Of a stretch of DNA of 64,000 nucleotides, positions 22,496-32,029 are shown one piece after another. The stretch is from Callorhinus ursinus. Its lineage: Eukaryota; Chordata; Mammalia; Carnivora; Otariidae. Numbering within the stretch: position 1 is the stretch's first letter; each line of letters opens with the position of its first letter. Position numbers and translations under genes: made by a program. The stretch is from assembly GCF_003265705.1 (NCBI RefSeq), contig NW_020312859.1, forward strand, positions 1,167,462-1,231,461. The letters run 5' to 3'. The notes below the pieces were generated by a model, which saw nothing but the letters and a program-made list of their open reading frames with translations, was not told the DNA's origin and made no database searches.

Positions 22496-23129
22496 GCTCA
22501 CCAGAAGGTCAAGGTAGGAAGAGACCCCAAAAACATCTAGTCTGCCCCCCTCACGTAGATCAGGACAAGAGGGTTAGAGATTAGAGAGGCTCGTGGTCGT
22601 GGTGAATCTGGGCAGTCGGGTCTCCTGTGCTGCAGAGAGGGAACTAACCCAGGCATGGGGGACCAAGACCTTCTTTTGTCCCCAACTGGTGGTGGGGCCT
22701 TGCCAGCTTCTCTGGACCTCAGTTCTCTTATTTATAAAATGAGAGGGCTTGGCCTGATTTTACAATGAGAACAATGCTGTTTTGTTATGGTCGGTATTGA
22801 AAGAGTTGGGCCCAAAGCCCGGGCCTTCAGCCCTAACCCAGGACTCTTCTCAGCTCACCACGCCCCCTCCCTCCACAAGCCCTGCTACCCTGTTGCAACC
22901 ACAGTGGTCTGTTGAAGGGGAACAGTTTCTTAAAGTTCATCAGTATTTTCCATCTCAGTGTCTGTTTCACTTCCAAAAACTGAGGCAAGCAGTCTGTAAA
23001 TCCTGAGCCCTTCTAAATTTGTCGATTATTATAGTTAGGGATTTGTAAAGTTCTAGGCAATGGACAGTCCTCTGCAGTTTGTTTTTTATTCTTGTTGAAA
23101 GGCCGTTAGGTCTCAGGACATCCTGGAGG
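22496..23129. other. ELMO2 intron 1 sequence
   Basis: Contains 'gaagagaccccaaaaacatc' and 'ctagtctgcccccctcac', resembling an old CR1/L3-type repeat. No exon is seen. Confidence 0.4.
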
Positions 23130-23316
23130 GTATTTTTATTTATTTTATTTATTTATGTATTTATTTTTAGAGAGGGAGTTGGGGGAGGGGCAGAGGGAGA
23201 GGGAGAGAGAGAATCTTAGGCAGGCTCCACGCCCAGTGCAGAGCCCAACGCGGGGTTCAGTCTCACAACCCTGAGATCATGACTGGAGCTGACATTAAGA
23301 GCCACCCAGGTGCCCC
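23130..23316 (-). mobile_element. CanSINE, old
   Basis: T-rich ATTT tail, then a purine body and GGGGCACCTGGGTGGCTC at 23316. Part of the tRNA-like region is deleted. Flanks TGGAGGGTATTTTTA and TGGAGGGCGTTTTTA form a 15-bp TSD with two differences. Confidence 0.88.
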
Positions 23317-23449
23317 ATGGAGGGCGTTTTTAGTGTGGAATTCTGCAGGCGCTGCAGTGTGCCAGGCATTGTGCTGCAAGCTTTGGGGAAGGGGGAGGGG
23401 TAGGAGACCCAGGCTGGATGTGTCCCTGCTCTCAGATGGCTAACAGTCC

Positions 23450-23565
23450 TGTTGCCTGTGGCTCTCAGCCCTGACCACTGTTAGGATCACTTGGGTGGGG
23501 AAGGGGTGTGGTGGCGTGGGGTGAGCGTTGATGGTGCACAACCAGAGTTGAGAACCACTGGTCTA
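23450..23565 (+). mobile_element. MER5-like MITE
   Basis: The left end 'ggctctcagccctgaccact' and the right end 'cagagttgagaaccactgg' are inverted terminal parts of a MER5-type element. Confidence 0.65.
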
Positions 23566-24150
23566 GAATCTGCTTCTCAGGCTTGACCGTGCATGTGAAC
23601 CCCCGGGGGTCTTGTTAGAAGGCAGATTCTGATTGAGTGGGTGATCCTTCATGACTGCCGGCTCCCGGGCGCTGCCGATGTGTTCCTGTGCAGCTCACAC
23701 TTTACTAGCAGGGGAGGAAGCCGCACATAGAGAATTACAAGTCAGTGGGACTGTGAAGCTTTGTATAAAAGACTGGGAGCTGCAGAGGAGGGTGCAGTTG
23801 ATTCTGCCTGAGGCGAGGAGACGAGGAAAGCCACACCCATGAGTGATTGTGTGAGCTGGGCCTTGAAGGATGGGTAGAAGTTTGCCAGTTGGCTAAGGGG
23901 AAGCCATAACGGCTCAAGTGAAAGCGCAGACTCAGAAGAGCATGATGTTTGAGGGAACAAGATGGTCTGGTGCGACGTACTAGCATCTCCACGGGAGAGT
24001 GTGGAAGGCAGTTCCACCCTGAGGAGCCACCGAGTGGAACTGGGGTCAGCCTAGTGCTCTGCTAGGGAGTTTAAACCCTGGTCTCTACATATAGGAAGCC
24101 TGTAGAGGGTTTCTGTGCAGGGTCAGAGGAGACCTAGGTGATCCTTAGGG
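23566..24150 (+). mobile_element. MITE piece followed by L2 fragment
   Basis: 23576-23650 ('gtcttgttagaaggcagatt') is a MER-type MITE piece. 23690-24000 reads like sense L2 ('ctgggccttgaaggatgggt', 'gaaagcgcagactcagaag'). Boundaries are soft. Confidence 0.55.
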
Positions 24151-24205
24151 TAGGTGTTCAGGGGAAGAAGCCCGGACAGTTACCCACTTCTCATACCCTT
24201 CCTTG

Positions 24206-24279
24206 CTGTGCTTTGGCTCCAAGTTAGTGGCTTTTGGGTGAGTCCGGTGTTCAGCGAATTTCTACAGAAAGAAACGTTA
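24206..24279 (+). repeat. Dispersed 74-bp duplication, copy 1
   Basis: Begins CTGTGCTTTGGCTCCAAG and ends GAAAGAAACGTTA. It is identical to 25747-25820 except for three transition sites. Neither copy resembles a repeat family I know. Confidence 0.95.
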
Positions 24280-25746
24280 GCCACTAGGCATGACGGTCCC
24301 TCTCAGCGTTTCGAGCAGTGCATGGCGGAAGTTGAATCTCTGTCAGCCCGGTTCCCCTGCTCTGGAGCCGAGAGCTCATCCTCATTCAGTGGTCCGAACT
24401 CAGGGAAGTTGAGTCACTCCTCAGATGAGAAGATTTCAGAGGGAGAAGCCTCTAGTGAGATTGCGGTTTCAATTAGAAAGAGGGTGTGACCTCTAGTTCC
24501 CTTCCTGGTATAGTGGACTCTGTTGCAGGAAACGTAAACCAGACTCACCCACACCGTCCCTCCACTGAATCAAAAGCAAAAGAAGAGAACAAAAAGCACA
24601 CATCAATCCTTATCCTTAAAAGAGCGGGGAGGAGAGGGGAGGGAGGATGGGGAGCTGGGAACCGGGCATCTTCATTCTGAATTCCTTACTGGTGGGAAGG
24701 GATCCTGGTTCAGTTCCTTCCCTCAGATGGGCTGTGTCACCCTGCCATCAGAGTCCAGCTCTTTGGAGCAGTCACTGCATGGGTGGTGATTGATAAAGCT
24801 CCACGGGGCCTTTTGTAACGGTGTTGATTTCATAAGCGCGCCTTCCAGACGCCACTTAGGGAATGCTCCACTGGAGACACCGATGTTACCATTTCCCTCG
24901 TTTCCCCAGCTTTGCCTTTGAAACCGTGCGCTTTCATTCTCCTGCCTTACAGAATTACCTTCCTCAGATCAAATGTGTGCCTCTCTCCTGTTTGTGGCAT
25001 GGTGAGTTTTCCCAGCCTGCCTGATGTCTGCAACACTTGCTTTAAAGGGGGTGAGAGGTGAGGGGTGGCGAGCGGTTTCATCTGGAAGAGGGGTATCACT
25101 TCTTTGCCCCCCTGGGCCTGGATGTAAACCACGGCTCCCTCATCCCGGCTGTTTGCTGTTGAACTCAAGAGCACCGCTGAGTGCCGAGCAAGAGGCTATT
25201 TATAACCCCGAGAGTTTGGCAATGTTATTGAATTGCTTCGACCTAATTTCCACTTCCTTTCTAAAATGAAGAGTAAGCAAGTAAGTACTGAAGGAGTTCC
25301 CCACAAGGAGGCCCTTCAGTCAGGAATGTGCTCGGGAGAACATGACCGATCTTACTCTCCTCTCCCCTGTACGGAGAGAAAACCAGAGGGATCCTCACCC
25401 CTTTCTTTTCGGTAGAGTCAAGCAACTAAACCTGGTTTTCCGGTGAGATGCGTTCTTATGTCGGAGATGACAACCAGACTCTCGACGGTGGAAATACTGT
25501 GTAACTGGAAGGTGGTGGGATGTGCAGGGAACACCAAACAACCAGAACAATTCACGCCAGTCCCTTTCCATTCAGAGGCAGCCCCGGCTCGTAGGAGTTG
25601 AAGAAGTCAGAGGTGATGGATTTGCGCAGACACTGGTGCTTACTGAGCCATAACTGCGTGCCGGGTGTGGGGCTACGTTAGTGGGTGACAAGGGTACCTT
25701 CCTTGGAGGAAGAGCTAGTGAGGAAGAGAGATGCATAAATACTTAA
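24280..25746. other. ELMO2 intron 1 sequence
   Basis: Unique-looking DNA with no recognised repeat over most of its length. Frames such as 24154-24489 (+) are rich in Ser and Gly but resemble no protein known to me. Promoter-proximal intron DNA of this kind often holds enhancers, but no specific site can be proved here. Confidence 0.4.
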
Positions 25747-25820
25747 CTGTGCTTTGGCTCCAAGTTAGTGGCTTTTGGGTGAGTCTGGTGTTCAGCAAAT
25801 TTCTACAAAAAGAAACGTTA
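25747..25820 (+). repeat. Dispersed 74-bp duplication, copy 2
   Basis: Same orientation as copy 1, 1541 bp downstream. Its three differences read C to T, G to A and G to A relative to copy 1, two of them at CpG. It is followed by an AAT repeat. Confidence 0.95.
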
Positions 25821-25842
25821 TTATACAGCATCAGCTATATAA

Positions 25843-25844
25843 TG

Positions 25845-25874
<30 letters not shown>
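25843..25874. repeat. (AAT)n microsatellite
   Basis: About ten ATA/AAT units directly after the second copy of the 74-bp duplication. Confidence 0.95.
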
Positions 25875-25877
<3 letters not shown>

Positions 25878-26384
25878 GTAGCAGAGTAGGGCCGCAGCCC
25901 TCATAGAGGTCTGAGCAGAATGCTGTGAGAACACAGTGGCCCCATCCTCTTTCGTTTCGCTAGAGAAAGGTGGGGACAGCTCAGAGTGGTAGAGAGGAGG
26001 TGACATCGGACCTGGGCTTTGATGTTTGAATAGGAGCTCTTGTGACAGTCCAGGGAAGGAAGAGGGCATGCAGGGAGGACAGGAGAAATGAAAGGACATG
26101 GCCTGCCTCATAGAAGCAGCAGGAAGTCTGGGCAGATCTGGCCAGATGGAGAGGAACTGAACAGCACGTGAGGGAGTGTGGGCCCCCTCTAGACAGTGGG
26201 GGAACCGCTCCCTGTTGGACCAGGGAGCTCTTGTTGGGCAGGTCTCTTTCCTTCAGGGTGCCTTAGCTTCAGGTACAGCAAACCAGAATCCTTCAGGCAC
26301 CTGCTGCGGGCCACAGACAGATCTACCTGCCGCTCATGTGGCTTTCAAACAACACCAGCCTACCCGGACTCATTATTCTTAGCT
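25875..26384. other. ELMO2 intron 1 sequence
   Basis: No exon or named repeat; partly L2-like ('gcatgcagggaggacaggag'). Confidence 0.4.
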
Positions 26385-26560
26385 GTGTGATGCTGAGCGT
26401 GGTCCTTAATTTCTCTCTGCTTCGCATTGTCTCATCTGTTAAATGGGTGTAAAAATATACCACCCAGGGTTACTGGGGGGATTAAATGAATCAATATATG
26501 TAAAGTCCTTAGAAAAGGACCTTAGCACTATATAATAGCTAATGTCATCAGCATCAAAGA
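26385..26560 (+). mobile_element. MIR
   Basis: 'agctgtgtgatgctgagcgt', 'attgtctcatctgttaaatg' and 'gtaaagtccttagaaaagg' in MIR order. Confidence 0.8.
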
Positions 26561-26569
26561 AGTATTACA

Positions 26570-26785
26570 TAGAGGGAAAAGAACAAACTTTGAAGTCATA
26601 CAACTCAGCCTTGAGATCCAGTCTGATCCGATTTCTTTCTTTTTTGGGGGGGAGGGGAGGTGTGGGAAGGAGCCCTGTGGAAGATAAGCTTCTCAACCCT
26701 TCTGAACTTCAGTTGTCTCATCTGTAAAGTGGGGATGATTTTCAGGGTTCCTTCAGCATCAGCTGTAATAATGCTATAGAAGTGA
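26570..26785 (+). mobile_element. MIR
   Basis: 'aactttgaagtcatacaact', 'tgaacttcagttgtctcatc' and 'tgtaaagtggggatg'. A T/G-rich segment interrupts the middle. Confidence 0.7.
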
Positions 26786-26791
26786 GTGATC

Positions 26792-26996
26792 AGGGGCGCC
26801 TGAGTGGCTCAGTCATTAAGCGTCTGCCTTCGGCTCAGGTCATGATCCCAGGGTCCTGAGATCGAGCCCAGCATCGGGCTCCCTGCTCAGCAGGAAGCCT
26901 GCTTCTCCCTCTCATATTCCCTCTGCTTGTGTTCCCTCTCTCGCTGTCTCTCTCTCTCTGTCAAATAAATAAATAAAATCTTTTTAAAAAAAAAAA
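26792..26996 (+). mobile_element. CanSINE with TSD
   Basis: Full-length + strand SINE. GAAGTGAGTGATCAG occurs before the head and again after the poly(A). Confidence 0.93.
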
Positions 26997-27013
26997 AAGA
27001 AGTGAGTGATCAG

Positions 27014-27211
27014 GGGCGCCTGGGTGTCCCATTGGGTTAAGCGACCGACTCTTGATTTCAGCTCAGGTCGTAATCTCAGGGTCATGAAATGAGCTCCCCA
27101 TCAGGCTCTGCGCTGAGCGGGGAGTCTGCTTGTCCCTCTCCTTCTGCTCCTCCCCCTTGTCCCCCCCCCGTAAAATAAATGAAAAAATAAGTAAGTAAAT
27201 AAAATCTCAAA
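27014..27211 (+). mobile_element. CanSINE, older subtype, in tandem with the previous SINE
   Basis: GGGGCGCCTGGGTGTCCCAT head, a body with CCCCCTTGTCCCCCCC and tail AATAAAATC. The flank GTGATCA is repeated after the tail. The younger SINE at 26792 used the same local site. Confidence 0.88.
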
Positions 27212-28654
27212 AAGTGATCAACTGTAAAGAGGCTGTCTACCCATTACTATTATATACAGCATGATTACTAAAAAGTCACTTATATAACTAATCTGTTTTA
27301 AACACACCAGACTTATCTAAGTGGGTTTCACTCTTTACTAATTGAGCCCGTGTTAAGTAAGGGCCTACTCACTATCATTACCCTTGGCCTGTTTCGCTTC
27401 TGCCTGTGTGGGCCCCCATATCAGAGTTCCTTCAAAGCTTGGGGTCAAACTTAGTCTTGGGCCTTTTCGTTGCAGTGAACAGAAAAGCAGGCTAGTTCCA
27501 TTTAAAGGAGATTTTTTGGGGCCAGGATCCAGGGGAATTTCAGGCGCCTCAAGTGTAGGAGTTGGAGCCGTGGAATCTGGGAAGGCTTTTCCATCTCTTT
27601 TTGGGACTTTGTGGTTTCTGGTTTCTGGCCTCCACTTATCTACACATTTCTGGATTCTTCCTGCAGAACAGCTTCCTCTGGAAGACTCTTGGTTTTTGCT
27701 TCTTGGTATCTTTGGCTTGCTGGTGGCTTTGGCTTGCCAAGGTACCTTTCTGCCCCAAGGCCCCTTGCCATCCAACTTCCTTAGCCAGTGTCTTTAAATT
27801 TAAGAGAAAGAATTGGATTCGTCCAGCTGAGGTTGAGCGTTCACCTCGGTCCCACCAGCTGGGGCAGGGTTGGGGAGAGTGTCATGCAATACAAACGGAC
27901 AGCCTACCCTGTGTGAGAAAGGGCAGAGTTGCTGAGAATGGGGGCTCATAATATCTCTTGAATAGTCTCGGTGGTTGCAAATCTCCACGCTTTAAAATGA
28001 CTATGAATTTTTGAAACAGCCAAGAATCACTCAGGGCGAAGTTTAATAAAGAGAAGGTCAACCTAGGAAATGCCAAGTGGGGTCAGAGTAAAGTGGAACG
28101 GCCAAATAATGAGCTTTAGCTTCATTGTCTCCAAAGACAGTATCCAGAAAGTGAGTTCTAACAAATACAATTGTTTCTTAGCAGCACCATCCGAAATAAG
28201 GGTGTGGTTTCTTTGGGTGTGGACTTTGAAATGGGCAATCTTCATTTGGATTTGTAAGTTCTACTTTAGAATCATGGACTTTTAGACTTAGGAGGCACTC
28301 TACACGTGCTTTAGTTCAACACTCACGTCCCACAGTAGAGACTTGGGTGAAAGGGACACGTCCACATTGCCCAGACACCTAGGGATGGGCCTGTGACTGG
28401 GTCCTGAGTCCATCGGGTCCAAATCCAGTTGCTTCTCCAGCAGGACAGTCATCCCAGCTCCTTCTCTTGCACCTGCACCACCTACTTGTTGCAAAGAGAA
28501 GAAATAAATGAGAAATGGTCTAAGAAGCCATCCTGTGCACTTCCGTGTATATAAAGTGCAGAAACAGGCGACACTCATGTATGGCGAGAGAAGTCAGAAA
28601 GGAGTTGCCTCTTGGAGGGCTGGAAGCTGGGGGATTGACTAGAAGGAGGTAGGA
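27212..28654. other. ELMO2 intron 1, old unclassified repeats
   Basis: 27365-27800 has open frames of about 136 codons on both strands over the same DNA; neither looks like a protein. 27800-28000 ('cagctggggcagggttggg') resembles an old interspersed repeat I cannot name. Confidence 0.4.
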
Positions 28655-28795
28655 GGGAATTTTTCAGGGTGATGAAAATGCTCGAAGTCTTGTTTTGGGT
28701 GGTAGTTACAGAGAGATGTGTGTATTTCTCTTCTATATATATACACGTACATGAGCTCTGTGCATTTCGTATGTAAATTATGTCTCAGTTTTAAA
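28655..28795 (+). mobile_element. L1 3' end fragment
   Basis: 'gggtggtagttacagagaga', 'tgtgcatttcgtatgtaaat' and 'tatgtctcagttttaaaaa' follow old L1 3'-end wording. Confidence 0.65.
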
Positions 28796-30579
28796 AAATG
28801 ATCTCACAACTGTACAGTCATACCTCCTAATTATGGCACATTTACCGGTAAGGATAAGGATGCTGCCCTAGGCATCCAGAGAGTCACGGTCCCACCCCTG
28901 CTTTGCCGTGTTACCTTTCAACCAGGAGGTATTCTAATGGGAACAGTTCATTGTGTGTCCAGGCACAGGAACATCACATGCGGGAGATTCTGCTTGGAGC
29001 TGCAGACATCGCAGAAGCTTTAGGGACCATCAGCCTAGCCCCCTGCAACCCCTTTAGGCTGGATTTAGTTCCAACGAACAGAAATTCAGGCTAGCTCAGG
29101 GGGGAGGGGAAGAGCACTGGCCAAAGTCGGCCCCAAGTTCTGTCCCCTTTCCTCCCTATTAGCTGGTTGAACTGGGGCCCTTTAACCCACCTCTGAGCTC
29201 CAGCTGTGTCATTGGAGAGGTCATAGTCTGGTTCCATCTACTTCCTGAGGCTGCTGGGAGGGCTCAGCAGAATCAGTGAAAGCCCTCGGAAAACCATCTG
29301 TGCATTGTCACGTGCTGGAAATGCTGTTGACACTTGCCTTCTGGGGCAGCCCACCCTGATCGGGAAATGGTCATGGAAGCTTTCCTTTCACTGAGACTCA
29401 TGGGTGTGTAGGGGAAGGGACTTTTACCCCTTTCACCAGACGGGTCTATGCTCACGGGGCTGTGAGAACTGACATCTGTGTCTGGGCCTAAAAGTTGATA
29501 GCACACATGAATAGCAGCTTAGCAGCGGCTCTGCTGCGAGTTTGGGAGAGCCAGGCGGTCTCCATTAGCGAAGCATGAAGTGCGGGGTGAGCGGCTGAGC
29601 CTGGCGGATGCCGGAGAAAGGTCTTTTGCATTAAGAGAGAGGCCTCTCCTGAACCTGTAGGCAAGGAATGTAAATATACATGGAAATAATCCATCAGTCG
29701 AATGACTTGCCTTCATCAGACCTTGGAGAGAGGATGCTTTAGCTGCTGCTTGGAATACCACTAAGCTAGCGGAGTTGCCTAGGAAACCGGTCACATGGGC
29801 CCATCTTCCAGACCTGTTCAAAATGATTTATTTTCCTTTATTTTGGAGACAAATGGGGGAGGGGGGTTAGAGGTACTTCCGAAGCCTCGTCCTCCTATAG
29901 AGGGGCCTTTGTGTGAGGCAGTCCTCACCTCCCTACACTTGAGCTCCAGCAGCCCTTGCCCTTGGCAGTAGGGACTAAAATAGCATTTCCTGTCCCAGTT
30001 CTCTTCCCCATTTTCTGAACTCTGCGTCATCCCACACAGAGGAGGCCCCACATTGTGTCCTTTGAGGGGGAAGAAGTGGAGCAGTAACTAGGGAGGAGGC
30101 GAGAGAGCATGTGGCTGGGCCCTGCTGACACTGGGATCCTCCTCGGATGGCTGCGGAACACAAGTGGGCTGGCTCCGTCAGCCAACCACTCAACCAAGCA
30201 AAGGCTCTGCCTATTCTTATCTGTCTCGGAGCATATGCTTCTCCCTCCCAAGGTCCCCAAACAGGAATTTGCAGTAAATTCATTCTTCTACCACACAGTG
30301 CTCCCGACCCTTAGGCCGAAGTGTCACATTGGCAGATCTTGCTACTGGCTGATCTGCAGTTGATGGATAGGTTTGCCCTACTTCCACTTGCTGACTTAAT
30401 CTAAAAGAGACAAAAAGCCCAAGGAGAGGGTCTGAGTGTGATACAGAAAAATTCCAACCAAGTAGTTCCATATGTTACTTTGGACACTCTCCGTCTTCTG
30501 ATTCTCAAAAATATCTAATGAGTAAAAAATGAAGCCCGACTCTCTGACTCTTCCCTTCTCTCTGATTCTTCCTCTCCAG
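28796..30579. other. ELMO2: ELMO2 distal intron 1
   Basis: No SINE here. 28990-29070 is CR1/L3-like. The rest looks unique. It ends with the polypyrimidine tract and CAG acceptor of the first coding exon. Confidence 0.45.
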
Positions 30580-30707
30580 GCGGCTGTGTCTGTGTGTGTT
30601 TCTTGGGGAAGTAGGGCCCATTGGGAACAATGCCACCGCCATCAGACATTGTCAAAGTAGCCATTGAGTGGCCAGGTGCTAATGCTCAGCTCCTTGAAAT
30701 CGACCAG
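30580..30707 (+). CDS. ELMO2: ELMO2 first coding exon (coding part 30630-30707)
   Basis: The acceptor CTTCCTCTCCAG is followed by 50 nt of 5'UTR and then ATG at 30630 in a good context (A at -3). The 78 coding nt give residues 1-26, [20 protein letters not shown] and following, the N-terminal strand of the Ras-binding-like domain. Donor GTGAGC, phase 0. This start matches the known ELMO family N-terminus, and no upstream in-frame ATG is seen in the exon. Confidence 0.97.
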
Positions 30708-30992
30708 GTGAGCTCCTGAAAGGAGAAGCAGAAGCAGCAATGCAGGGCGGGGGAGCTGGGAAGTGCGCGGCAAGGGGTGTCTTCAGGGGTGGGGGCCTTT
30801 GGCATCAGGAGTAAGAGCCAGCAACAGCAAGGTCGAGGCCTGTCCCACCCCATGGAAGGTCTGTCCCCCCGCTTGGGAGAGCCTCTCGCTCCAACAGAAG
30901 CTATCAGGGAGGCAGGCCCTGCTCAGGCCCCGGGTTGATCCTCTTTGGCAGCCCCTCTGGCATGAGTAGCATGTGGTTGCAGGTGAAGGATC

Positions 30993-31026
<34 letters not shown>

Positions 31027-31052
31027 CCCACCCCCCCCCCCTCGTCTTTCAG

Positions 31053-31093
31053 AAACGGCCTCTGGCATCCATCATCAAGGAAGTTTGTGATGG
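31053..31093 (+). CDS. ELMO2: ELMO2 coding exon 2
   Basis: Residues 27-40 (KRPLASIIKEVCDG). Preceded by a very long CT and C-rich tract (30990-31052) ending in CAG. Donor GTAAGTA after GATGG, phase 2. Part of the N-terminal Ras-binding-like domain that contacts RhoG-type GTPases. Confidence 0.97.
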
Positions 31094-31544
31094 GTAAGTA
31101 GCAAGTGCCCTCGTTCTGAACAACGGTAGGCTAACAACTATAGGAACACTGCCCCACCTTGAGAGGAATCTCCAGTTAGTTGGGTCCCGGGAATGGAGCT
31201 TCTGTGGATCATTGTCTTACAAAGGAAGTAGGCTGAGAAGGATGTCCCTAAGACCTCGTAGAAATCCTTCTTTTTCCTATAAGCCCAGGAATGCCCTGCC
31301 TGAGGCCCTGCTGGGGTGTGAGGCCCACGCTGAATTGTGCGGACCGCCTTTGCTGTGCCAGTCTGTACCCAAGGCCGGGCACGTTGTCTTGTCAGCATCT
31401 CAGCCTGAAGCTTTGGGTCTCCCCCATCCTCCAGATAGGCCACCTAACCCCTGAGGCGACTCTGCTGGAAATGATGAATACATCTACAGCTTTTTGCCAG
31501 GCCCAGCGAGAGGGCCAGATGGCTGTACTATGTTTCTTCCACAG

Positions 31545-31617
31545 GTGGTCATTGCCGAACCCAGAGTATTACACCCTCCGTTATGCAGATGGCCCCCAGC
31601 TCTACATCACCGAGCAG
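31545..31617 (+). CDS. ELMO2: ELMO2 coding exon 3
   Basis: Residues 40-64, beginning [16 protein letters not shown] and ending ITEQ. Acceptor TTCTTCCACAG, donor GTGAGT, phase 0. The reading frame stays open far into the following intron, but the donor is strong. Confidence 0.97.
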
Positions 31618-31978
31618 GTGAGTGCGGGAGCGCAGGTCAGCTCGGGAGCGGCAGAGGAGGCGGCCCGAGGAGGTGGCGCTGCCGGCCTTGCTGACCTGCG
31701 GGCAGCTTCTGTTTACAGGGGAGGGGCTGCCTCCCAGGCGGGGTGGGGTGCACCAGCCCTGCCTCCTCTAGTGGCTGGAAAACCGTGGCTTCTACCTCCT
31801 GAGGGCCAGGGGCGTGTGGATGGGGTCTGAGAAGTTCTTGGGCAAGAAGCACGCAGAAGGAGGCCTGACCTAAGAGGCTCAGTTACAACTACTGTAAATG
31901 ACAGCGAGTTCTCGTCAATTCAGCTGGCTTGCGCAATTTTAATATTGTATCTTAGTCTTCTTTCTCTTTGTTACCCAG

Positions 31979-32029
31979 ACGCGCAGTGACATTAAGAATG
32001 GGACCATCTTACAGCTGGCTGTCTCTCCG
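31979..32029 (+). CDS. ELMO2: ELMO2 coding exon 4
   Basis: 51 nt, residues 65-81 ([17 protein letters not shown]), closing the Ras-binding-like fold. Donor GTAGGT, phase 0. Residue 79 is Val; I recall Ile in the human protein. Confidence 0.96.

Noticed and set aside
27365..27797. Overlapping frames of about 136 codons on opposite strands in intron 1
   Set aside because: They mirror the same DNA, lack exon signals and lie in old repeat-like sequence.
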